From Cymodocea nodosa (taxonomy: Eukaryota > Streptophyta > Magnoliopsida > Alismatales > Cymodoceaceae), in the NCBI GenBank assembly GCA_036874045.1, contig CM072340.1, forward strand, positions 20,201,001-20,265,000: a stretch of 64,000 nt of DNA, in the 5' to 3' direction. Positions 25,801 to 37,800 of the stretch are shown here, piece after piece. Every line of letters starts with the position of its first letter. Positions within the stretch are counted from its first letter, which is position 1. Made by a program: the position numbers and the translations under genes. The notes beneath the pieces were generated by a model. It saw only the letters and a program-made list of their open reading frames with translations. It did no database searches and was not told where the DNA came from.

Positions 25801-28800
25801 TATAATCAACTGATTCATTCTTTTTTTCAGATTCTGGTTGTGAAATGATTCTTAACAGAATGGATATGCCAGAATATGCAGAAGAATAGCAATGAAACGA
25901 CTAGAAAAACATACTAGCAAGAAATCATGGAGAAGATTTAAAAATAGGAAACAAGGATATTTCCTGCTCATATGACATAATGAGAAGCAGTTTAGCCGGT
26001 ACTTTTGAAAGGTAGCAATGAAATATATTAACCCTATAATCTATATCCACCCCATCCTTCAAACATTATAATTCAAATTGTGGAAGTATCAACACCAATA
26101 AATATTACATAAAAAATACCTAATTGAGTGCCAGGAAATTGACGGAAGAAGGAACATGTGAAACTGATCACGATGTAATACAGAATTTCTGAATTTGTAC
26201 CTCTCCAACACTTATATCTCTTTATATAAGAGATCATCACCATAATGGAATCTTGTACACCAGTTGTATTATATAATACTACAACGTCGTCTTTCAACAT
26301 CATTCAACCATGAGACCATAGGCTTCATCTAGTCCCCCACAGCCATCCAACCATCTGTCTCTACATGGTTGTCTTTGCAACATCATTCAGCCATGGTTCC
26401 ATGACTAAGCCATCAGTGAGACCACAAAATTCATTGAGTCCCCCACGGTCATCCATCTGTGTCTGTGCACTCATGCATGCATACATAAAGACAGCTATAT
26501 ATCTGTATTGTCTGTGCACTCATGTATGCGCATGCATTGTAGGGTGTGAATCCTTTGTAGCCTTGACCGCAATGCAAACCTGACCCATGGGTTGTATGCT
26601 TACAGAGGTGGGATCCACATGCCTCATGGGGGCTTGTGCACATGTATGTGTATGTATACGCATATGTATATATTTTTTGTGTGTGTTCATATGCTTCTAT
26701 AATTTTTCCCATCTAAACTTCTGTTTAATTTATCTTAAAAATAAGGCTATGTCTGTTAAGACTTAAGATGATGAAAATATGTAAAATCAAGAGTTCATAA
26801 CATTTCAAATAATTTCTAAATGCAAACATTTCCCACAGAAGCAGCATTTGGTACAAAAACTGAATGAACTTTAACAACCATCTTAACTGCTAACATAATT
26901 ATCCTAAAATTAAATCCCAACCAAAGCCATATTGTAATATTAGTAAGAAAAATATTAACAAACTCAAAGAACTACATTTATAAAACATCTCCATTGGATA
27001 ATCTAAAACACTAAGCATTGAAACATACTGTGCAATGAACTAGAATGTGTATCATTAATAGAATGCCCACGACGCCAACCCATCTTCACCAACAGTTTTG
27101 CTCCTGCATGACAATATAAAATATGACAATCACTTCAAAATCTATGATGATTGCAAGAAACTCAATGCTTATTATGCTGGAAACAAACCAACAGAATTCA
27201 TTGCAGGAACAACTATCTCATCAGGAACAGGACCAGGAATAATAGAGGGCCTGCAAAAAACAGGGCAAAAATTATAAATTAACATCACAAGGATATCCTA
27301 TATTTATCGACATTTGATAATGTACTTTGAGAAACCAAAAGAAACTATTTGAACCAAAAGCCTTTGGTCTTAGTTAATGGGTATCAAATAAGTTGCATAT
27401 TGATTATGATGTTTAGTAATACTGTATCACAAATCCTCTGCATATTAATGGCCATATGAAAACTTTCAAATTGTAACAGAACCATTGTTTTCCTTGTTCC
27501 CAGTTCAGTGCAAACTCAAATTGCTTTGAATAGACTGTTCTAGTATACAAAGACATTTGTAGTGTACTACAACTCAAATTGTAGCCCTATTAACTTGCAT
27601 TTCCACCTTGTTCATCCATTTTCCACCATAGATCTATAGATCATCTTTTTTTTTTTTTTAAAGTGACACTCCATAGACACTCAAATAGCCTAGTGAACAT
27701 CAGAAATATTCATATAGTTGATAACGAGTGATACTCCATGAACACTCAAACAATTTGATGTCTACCAGAAGTATCTATGGAAGTGAAAACTTACAAGAGT
27801 AGGTCTTCCTAAGTATCTAGAATGGCACTCTTTTAGAATTTGATCTCATGTACCATGTATTTTGTCTCTCAGACACCCAACTAGTCAGGAATACCTAAAT
27901 AGCCTCATTCACCAACTCGATCAAGAATACTGATAAAGGCAAGACTTGCAATGTCAACACATAGTTTTTAGGTAGGTGCACATATCTACTGTTTATCTAT
28001 GCCTAAGCAGAGCTAGCATTACTACCCATAGACACTACATGAGAACTTCTCAAGTAGCCACCCATCTTGGTTCTGCTCCCGCTCAAACATAGTTAACTCT
28101 AGAGTTCTTATAGGAGTAGGTGCTTGGTAGTAGGTGTAGATCATCTATTGTTACAAACATCAAAAAATGTCCAAGGATCAGTGTCCATTATAGTTAATAA
28201 CAAAGCCAAGAAATCAACATCATCAAGAGATGGGTTCTAGTGGAAATAAGGAGCCAAGCATCATCAAACTATTACAAAGGTTAGATGAAAAGGTAGACAT
28301 ACACATTACAGTACTTGAGGTTCAGATGATGGCCTTGAGTAACACAACATCACAATCCAATCAAGTGAGAAATGGTGAAGGGGAACATAGGCAGTGACAC
28401 ATAGGATGACCACCAAATAGGGTTTTGCCCAACATCAAGCTGGAGTTTCCAATTTTTGAGGGAGTTGGGGATTTGGCAGAATGGGGGCATATGACTAAGA
28501 AGCTCCTATCATATCACTAATTGAACTTGATGAGTGGGTGATCGCTGCCTCTATCAACTTAAGGAGAGTAGCTTCTCACTCGTTCACATCCTTCATCAGA
28601 GGTCAGGAGAGACTCGAATGGGAAAAATTTATAGAAGCATTAATTGCTTGCTTTGGTGAGAGCCCAATGTGTGATTATCATGAGAAACTTTTCAAATTAT
28701 ACTAGTCAAGGTCGGTGGCAAATTACATACATGAATTTATCAATCTATCAACGAGAGTGACATATGGATTGGAGGAAGCCCTTGTTTCCTGTTTCATTGA

Positions 28801-31800
28801 TGACCTGAGTGAAGAAATCCATTATGATGTGAAGAGTTTTCAACCAATGGATTTATCAGCAACATTCTCTTTGGCCAAGTTAAAGGAATTGCACCACTCT
28901 TGGAAGAAAAATTGGTTAAGGGGACTGGGCAAAGAGTTAAGCCTAAGTTGGAAGAAATCATCAGGGGTGGGGGTTGGAAGAAAAATTGGTTAAGGGGACT
29001 GAGTAAAGAGTTCAGCCCAAGTTGGAAGAAATCATCAGGCGGTGGGGGGTGGAAGGGAGGTTTTGGCAGGCTAAGTTCGATAGGAACACACAAATTTTGT
29101 AAGGGGGGTGTTGGATTTGCAAAAAGTAAGGGAAATCCTCAATTGACAGCATCCAAGACAACTGAAGAAACCATGAAAATTCCTCAAAGGACCCTAGTGA
29201 CGAAGTTAACCAAAGACAAGGAGCATAGGTGACTGAAGTTGGGCTTATGCTTCTAGTGTGATGAGAAATTTTATTGTGAGCACATCTGTAAAAATAAATC
29301 CTTGTACTTACTGCAAGGGGTAGAATCAAATGAAAAAGAGGATGATGAGACACTACAGAACAATGAGCAAGAGCAAAGTGAAGAGACACCACTACCCACT
29401 ACAAATTTCCATGCATGCTTTAACAGGAGACAATCACCCCGATACCATCAGATTAAAAGGAAAATGTGCAAGAAGGGACATTGCGATCATGGTCAACCCA
29501 AAGAATACTTACAATTTCATTAATCAAGGGGCAATTAAGGTACTAAAATTACCAATCAGTGCTAGGAAGGGGCAGAAAGTGGAATTGGCTTCGAGTGATT
29601 TTATCCAATTAGATGGCTACTACCCAACTGTGAAAATCAATATGAAAGAGACACCTATCAACTTGGACCTTTACGTGATGTGACTAGGCAATAGCAACAT
29701 CATCATTGGAGTTCATTGGTTGCGGCCTACGGATGATGTGGTACTGAATTTCAAAAGGATGACATACAAGTTTGATTGCAATGGACAAACAATAGCATGG
29801 AAGGGAAGGCCCCCCCAAGGAGATACAAGTGGTCAGCCCAGATGTAATTACCAAGGAGATGAAACAAATTGCTTATATGGCATTGATGCAAGGTGAAGCT
29901 ATTGAGGAACATAAAGAGAATGAGGACCAGCTTCAATCAAAAGTAGAGGACTTACTGGAAAGGTATAAGCAAGTTTTTGCAGAGCCAAATGGAATTTTGA
30001 AGGCACATGCTAGGCAGCACCAAATCATTTTGAAAGAGAATGCAAGCCTTGTGGCTCTTTGACATTATAGGTATGCTTATTTCTAATAACAGGAGATTGA
30101 AATGTAGATAGAGAATTAACTAACTTTATAGCAAATACGGCTGAGCATTAGTGAATTTGCTTCTCTAGTATTACTAGTTTAAAAGAAAGATGAGACATGG
30201 CAGACGTACATCAGGGAATTAAATAAGAGAACAGTTAAGGATAAATATCCAATGCCTATCATAGATGAGTTGATGTACCACCCACAAAACAATGGACAGA
30301 CAGAGAACCTTAACTAAACATTAAAGACTTATTTACGATGTTTCACTTTTCAGCAACCAAAGGATTGAAGCAATTGGTTATTGTGGGCCAAGTATTCATA
30401 TAACATCAGTGTTCATGCCTCCACATGTTTTTCACCTTTTGAGGTGTCGTATAGGCTTAAACCCCTATCCCCTTTATCATACATACTAGAAACAACAAAG
30501 GTGGCAGTGGTGGCTGAAGAATTGAGGGATTGGGATGCATTGCTACAGAAATTCAGGAACAACCCGAAAAAGCCTAGGTTCAAATGAAAAACATGGCAGA
30601 TCGACAACATCACAAAGAGCAGTTTGAAGTTGGAGACTGAATATATCTAAAATTACAACTGTACTGCAAAATAGCAAGGGGAGGCAAACATCTTAGAAGC
30701 TAGCAGCAAGGTTCCACTGGACTTGGTAACTCACTCATCTTCTCAAGTTTGACAACCCACTTGAAATTTGTCACTTATTTTCTTTCTTGTTTCACACTCA
30801 TCTGTAACAACCCAAAAGTTGGTCATTATTTTTTTCAAATTTGTGTCTTGTAGGATTCTTACCGCACTGCAACAACCCAAACGGAACACTTGTACAAGTC
30901 ACAACAACCCTGCTAATCAACTTGACGCCTTAAATCAAAGACATATCAACTGTCTTTTTGTCGACAATGGTAGTGTTTTTACCTTCTTTCTCTTTCCTTT
31001 ACACCTAAATCAAGCTCAACATCCCTTAAGTTTGTCATCAACTTTATCTTTTCCCAATGGAGTCTCTTGGAGTTTTAACATCTGAGTCTAAAAATAGAGT
31101 GTTATTTAACCCTAAGCATCAGTTTCGATGTAATAGTACTCAACATCACTCAAAGAGGAATATCTATTGATACTCCTACTTTCGAGCTCTCCCCACTAAT
31201 CAATTCTATCTCACCTCAAACCTATCAGATTCCTTCATCAGATTGCCTACAATCTATCTACCTCCTTTGACTAGTAAGCCCTACATCTCACCTACTCATT
31301 GATTGGGCCCTATAGTCCATTTTCTTCTTTATTGAGGCCCAAAGGCCGATTATTTTCATTGTTCAAGCTCAAACACCCATCACCTCCATTGTATGAGCTC
31401 AAAAGCTCATCTCCCTTATGTGGGCCCAAAGACCCATTACTACTTTTTGTGGACCCTAAAGGTTCATAATTCTCTTCCCACAAGTCCAAAGGATCATTAT
31501 CAATTGAGCATATACGCAGCAATGAAATTGCTAGTTTCTATAACACTTCAAGCATCATAAAGTAGACCAAAACTCTACTAGATCCTCACCACCTCCATAC
31601 TCATACTCTAAGAGGATAGAAAAGGAGATGGAAGCACTATCTAATCTAATATAAAGAAAGACTAAAAAAAGCTTATGTGCAATGTATGAATATATGTAAA
31701 AATGAAGTCTGAAATCTTTTCAACCAAAGAGTCTGAATAAGCATTCCAAATACACATAAGAAATGTGTTAAACACTCTACGTATCTAATTTATTGACATC

Positions 31801-34800
31801 TTGAATGTCCTTAGGTGTGTGATATGTGTGATGCATCTTAATGCTTATTTGTGTAAAAAGTGAATGAGTATTTTTACCCATATAAACAGATAAAACTAAG
31901 AGTCTAGAAGAAAAATCATGTAAACATTCTTACACTTGTGTGGCGAGAGAGGAATGAGCTCTAGATGATTCTAATCTAAATGCTCTAATACGGTATGGTC
32001 AAAACAATCTGGGTAAAGCAAACAAGACGCAAAAGATATGTTGAATAGAAACATCCATTTTTGTCCTTTTGAAGAATATCTTAGTTGATTTTATTTTAAT
32101 TAATTGGTTATCACTTCTATAAATAAAAAGTTTAATAACAACCTAAAAAATGGGAAAATTATGAAATTCCACCTTGAGAAGTGAAAAGAAAATGCTAAGG
32201 TATGCATGCACGACCTTAGTTTTAAATGATGTATTGAATGCAACCGTATGGTTTGGTTCAACTAAGAAGGATGACCCTAATGCATGCTATATTTTTTAAC
32301 TTATGAGATTTTTACTAATCTCAAAAATGAAATAAAGTTTAGAAATGTCGTCTATCTTTTTATGATTGTACTACAAGTAAACTTGATTTTTATATGCCAT
32401 GTTTTATATGTTGGTGAGATGTCATACAATATTATCTGAAGTGTACAATCCGAAATTACACACATAACTTCCCTCTTGAATCCAACCACACGTAATCAAA
32501 ATCATTTCAATAAAACAATCAATGAAAATGGTGAAAGTTGCAAATATATATATATCAAAAAAACAACGATGTATACAACTTCACACTCAAGTCTGACCAT
32601 ACATGTAAAAGTAAATCTACATCATAAAAGAGTTTACTTCAGATTCTAAACCATGGCACTCTATTCGGATTAAACCATGATTTAGTAGTAATTTACAAGT
32701 TTTCTAATGTAAAACTAGGAAGTGAATGACTAACATTAACAGTTTTTTAATAAACAAGCATGTGGATAATGAAATGATGATAGACATGCATATGAGTGCA
32801 ATAATAAGGAACTAATATGTTAAAGCATGTGTGGGTAAATATGGCATTCAATTCATATAACAAACATGACATTCAAACATGATAATTGTCTTTAAGTGAT
32901 TAGGGAATATGACTTGAATTGTTGAACAATCTACTGAAATACATAAATTTTGAAAAATTAGATTGAAATTTGCATTAAGTGAAAAATCATGAAACAGGTG
33001 TCAGATTAAAACACACTGAATCTGTGATCCAAGAAAAATGCCCAACCAAGCTATCAAGGTACATAAGGCTTGTAAAACAACATATGAAACTTGAGATGCA
33101 TTTCAAATCAATGGCATTGTCTGCCAAGATATGCAAACTTTGCAAATTCATAGAGGAATGTTCACTAATCTAAATAATACAATTCAAGAGATGAATGAAA
33201 CTTGTGGAAATCTAATTTATGGAAAAATGTGAAGCAAAAATATCAAGTTCTGAATTTACTACAATTGGCACTTCTAATTCAATGTGCTCACATCATGGTA
33301 GATACACCTATTTATAGTTAGGATTAACTTTGAAAATTCAAATCTCCCCAACCACAAATTGGATTAAGGCAATTAAGCATGCAAATGAAAGATCAAAATC
33401 TTGACTTCATAAAAAAAATTGTGGACCACATTTTACAAATCAACAAGAGCATGAAGTAAAACCAAGTCATAGTAGTGCTAACAACAATTTCTGCACAATG
33501 CAGAATGCACCTGCAACTTGAGAAAATCATAGTATATTGTAGAAAAATCAGATTGATGTGAACAGAGTACTACAGGAAGTTTAAGGATCATGCTAGCATA
33601 GAAAAATCTGTGACAAGCATGTAGAATAGTACATTCTATCAGAAAAATTGAAACACAAAGGGATGGTTGAATCTGCCTCTAGTTGCAAGGCAATGAAACA
33701 CCCAAACTTTGGAAAATTTTATCTCTACAAATAATACATGGAATCATACCATCTAAGTTTTGTTTGAAAGTTGGGATGATTCTCCATTGGGAAAAAATAC
33801 AAAACCATGAGGTTGTTCGTCAAACTGATAGAAACAATGGAATGAAAACCCATGTTCGATCACAATTTCAATAGAGAAGCAGTATGCACCAACTCAACTT
33901 TGAAAAATCGTAACTACAAATCTACAAATTAAAATGATATGAAACAAACTGCATATGAAACTTTGAGAAGTATACTATAGTAGAAAAATGATAAACAAAA
34001 AACCTCATGAACACATCAAATTGAGAGGAGATGATTGGAGATGGCACATCTTAGGTAGACAGTAACATAGGGCAACATTCTAAGATCTATAACTTTCCAT
34101 CTACTACATGGATTTTAAAGATCAAATAGGCGTTGGAAAGATCAACTTGTGAGCTTCCACATACTAAAATTTCATCTAGATCTAACGGTCAAATTTGGAG
34201 AAATGAGTAATCACAAAAGATATTGTAGAGAGGTACCTATGTAGGTGGAAAAAGTAGTGGTAGGTGGCGCTTACAGCAGAGTGGTGACAAGTGATAAAAC
34301 TACGAACTGGCAAGCAAACTTTAGACATCAAAAAGGTTGTGGAGGTCTAGAGAGAGTGTGGGTGAGTTTGAGGATGTCGAATGATCCCTCTTTCTTACTC
34401 GCAAACAAAGGAAAAACAAAACCTCAATTCTCCATTCATCATAGAGGGTGGTGTCAAGCGCCAAATGTAGCTATGCTAGCAATGGACAACAAGGCAAATT
34501 GGATGGCTAAGATTCATTGGATCTGAAGGTTAAATCATGATCATTGGATCTAGGCAATTAGATCAATGATCATGCAATTGGAGTTGTCCAATGTGATCTA
34601 GACGATTTGATCTTGACCATTGATATTAGATAAAATTTCATCCATTAGGTAAAAAGTAGATGAAATTTTGACCATTTGATAAGATCTTGATAATAAGATC
34701 TAAAACATTGAATCAAATACAGGTGGAAAAATCTAGATTGTTGGATCAACTCTAAGGATGAGTTAGATGATGTGACAAATTTGGTGACATGGTAAATGAC

Positions 34801-37800
34801 ATATCGAACTCATTGCCACATGTCAACACCTAATTCACCAAAAATTTTAAGGATAAAATAATGGACCAATAGGAGGCTACCACATGTCTGATGATGCTAG
34901 CATGTACCGTGTGGCTAATGATGTAGCATGTCATGCATGAAGATGACATCATTAAGCTGAAATGGCAAAAAATGATTTTTTACATAAGTGGTTTAGACAT
35001 GTGTCTAACCTTTCCAAGATGATCACACTTTGGAAAGAACATCCAAATGCAAAAAATGAGAAAAAAATAACTAAGGAAAGAGTGACATGTGGCAAGGCCT
35101 ACAATGACATGGCACCACATGGCATGTTGATGTCAGCAAAAAGTTTGGACATAATCAATAATGATCATCTAGACCTACATGAAGAGAATTACAAGCCTCT
35201 AGAGCCCATAAAAAGTGGTCATGAACCTTTAAACCCACACAGGAAATAATAGGCCTTGTCGTGCCACACAAGGAGGGTGAGCTTTTGAACCCACACAACA
35301 GAGTGATGGACCTTTAGGCCTAAACAACAAAAATAATGAGCCTTTGAGCTCCATCAAAGAAGAAAATGGGTCGTAAGACTTGATCAAGGGGCAAGAGAAC
35401 TATGAAACCCACCAATCAAAGGAGATAAATGGATTGTGAGTGATCTAGTGAAAAGAATTTAATAGGTTTAAGGTAAGATAAGATTGATCAGTGGACAGAA
35501 TTCAAAAATAGAGGTGTCAACACCAATTTCATGCAAACAAATTGTCCAATCGAGTTTTTATTGTATGGTTTAGCCATATAGGTGTTTTAAGGAGAAACAT
35601 GAACCCATTTGTGTATTTCGAAAAATTCAAAAATGGAAGAAACAAAAAGTTCAAAATGACTGAAAATGGAAAGTTCAAAATTTCAAGAAAATTTGAGGTA
35701 TTTGTGCATGTAACAGAAAATCAAAAAAGTTAAAATTCTCAGATCCATTTGTGCTTAACGAAATATTCAGAATTAGATTATTTTCATTTTTAATCAAAGT
35801 ACTTCAACAATTATTAATTATTTACTTTCATTTCTTCACTTTATAATAATTTTATTTTCAAAAAAGTTATTTGTTCAATTTATTTTTATTATTAAATGTA
35901 CTTATGTATTTATTAATAATATCATAAACAATACTTATTGAAACATGTCCACAACTTGCATACACACAACATGTAACAACAAAATCAGCATGACATAGAA
36001 CCATGCTTGATAGCATGATTTCAATTTTTTCTTGCAATACAGTATATTGTTTGGAAGTATATAATAGTAATATGTACCATGCCATCAAAATCAAAAGGAA
36101 TGATGAATTAAGGAGAAGAAAATTAATCCAACTAAGGCTAACAATATGAAGAAAAAATATTGTAAAATTGTACATGCACAAATTGTAAGATCAACAAAGA
36201 ACAAGTTTAATCCAAATGAAACAACCTATATAAATTTTAATTTGCAATGCAAAAATAAATGCACGTTTAGGAATGGAAGAATGCATATGTAGTTGTCACA
36301 CTATGTTGCATCAAGATGCACCATGTTATTCAACAATTTCATGGGCCAATAGGTAGGAAGTCATAGTATACCTAGATGTTGCGAGTGAAGAGGTTGCGGG
36401 TGGGGAGGTCGTGGTCATGGAGGTTGCAGGTGGGGAGGTCGCGACCGAAGGTCAAAAGTCATATGCAAGGAGGTCACGGGCATGAAGGTCATGAGCAGAG
36501 AAGATTTCTCAGGTTTCTGAGGGTTTAGGGTAAGAATCCTAGGAATTCTAGCTTTTATACAAAGGTAAGATTTTCCTTAATTCCTAAGATTCTAGGAGAC
36601 ACAAATGCATTATAAATTTTCCAAACTTTCCTTTTCCTTCATTTCCTGAAATTCCAAGAGGCACAAACCCCCCCCCCCTAGGGTTTGTTTTGAGTAAACT
36701 ATTCTTGTATCCAAAGACATTTGGAGTGTACTACAACTCGAACTGTAGCCTTATCAACTTACATTTTCACCTTGTTCATCCATTTTCCACCATAGATCCA
36801 CAAATCATCTACCATTATAAACGTCGAAAAATGTCCAAGGATTGACATCCGTTGCACAAATCATTTGAGAAATAAAATGCAATTTCTAGTTTTCAATTAA
36901 AGATAGAAAATGTCCATCAAAAGCATAAAATTATTTTTACCAACAAACAATGTTAGAAGAAACTAGAGATCATCTAACCAAAAACCATGTTTCAAATGCT
37001 TTTAAACCAAAGCTAGATTGCTACCCAACACAAAGTTAGAATCTCTATCCAACACAACCAACATAATCATAGAAAACACTAACTAATACCAACATTTAAT
37101 TTTATGAAAAATTTAAAATTAATTGAGAGAGTGATTGTCCCGAGTTTAGAGATTAAAAAGACACATTTTCTTAAAGTTATTATATTTTATTTGTGTTATC
37201 AAGGCTTAAGGCCCCAAGGGAGATAACAATATATGTTTTTTCATACACTTTCACAGTTCAAAAACAACATGGCAACAATTAATTATTTATAGGAATACAG
37301 AATTAGAAGCTCAAAATTACCTTTTTTCTTGAGCCATTTCAGCATGTTTTCGAGACAATTCTGCAGCAGTAAATCCAAATGTGTCAAACTTTGAGGATGT
37401 TTCCAATGCATGACCACCCATTGCCTATATGCTCAAAAACAAAGAGTGTCAAGTGTGAAAAATATATAGGTTGAAGCATTTAACAAAATAAAAGGCATCC
37501 ATGGCATTGATCTATTGTAGTCTCTATAGTTTATAAACGAAAGTAAGCTTCCACATATGGACAATACTTAACAAGGTAAGCTTGAGTAAAGTTGTCTTAA
37601 TTCTTATATCTAAAATATGTCCCTGCAACAAACAACATTAATTGTAAGTTGTTAAACCAAGATTTATAGGATACTTTTTAGATAATTCTGAAGATAATGT
37701 AGAGAATATCTCTTGCTATATAAAAATAATTCTCATATTTGTAAATAAATTAGTTTAGTATGTAAAATGAAGATGGTGAAACATGAAGAAGAAGAAAAGG

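Larger units (their letters stand above)
27522..36856 (+). mobile_element. Degenerate Ty3-gypsy LTR retrotransposon inside TGH intron 4
   Basis: The element is delimited by homologous LTRs (27522-28192, split by a later SINE, and 36685-36856) and by a perfect 5-bp target duplication CAAAT at 27517-27521 and 36857-36861. The LTRs start TGCTTTGAATAG and TGTTTTGAGTAA. Right after the 5' LTR, TAATAACAAAGCC resembles the initiator-Met primer site TGGTATCAGAGCC. The inside runs gag, protease, the start of reverse transcriptase, then only the integrase tail, so most of pol has been deleted. About 6 kb of non-coding sequence (30.7-36.7 kb) lies before the 3' LTR, including inverted minisatellites. 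It is transcribed antisense to the host gene and has many stops, so it is dead. Confidence 0.85.

Noticed and set aside
28027..28125. A functional 5S rRNA gene
   Set aside because: About a third of positions differ from plant 5S, the first part of the gene is missing or unalignable, and it is embedded in a poly(A)-tailed insertion; it is a derived promoter, not an rRNA gene.
27647..28136. Cassandra TRIM element as the identity of the 5S-bearing insertion
   Set aside because: No direct terminal repeats are visible, the target duplication is 10 bp rather than 5, and there is a poly(A) end. Kept as the main alternative to be tested.
31310..31522. A 70-codon repeat protein (PLG.., SLGPHKGDE units)
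   Set aside because: The repeat arises from a 30-bp minisatellite whose inverted partner does not keep an equivalent frame; there is no start context or conserved reading frame.
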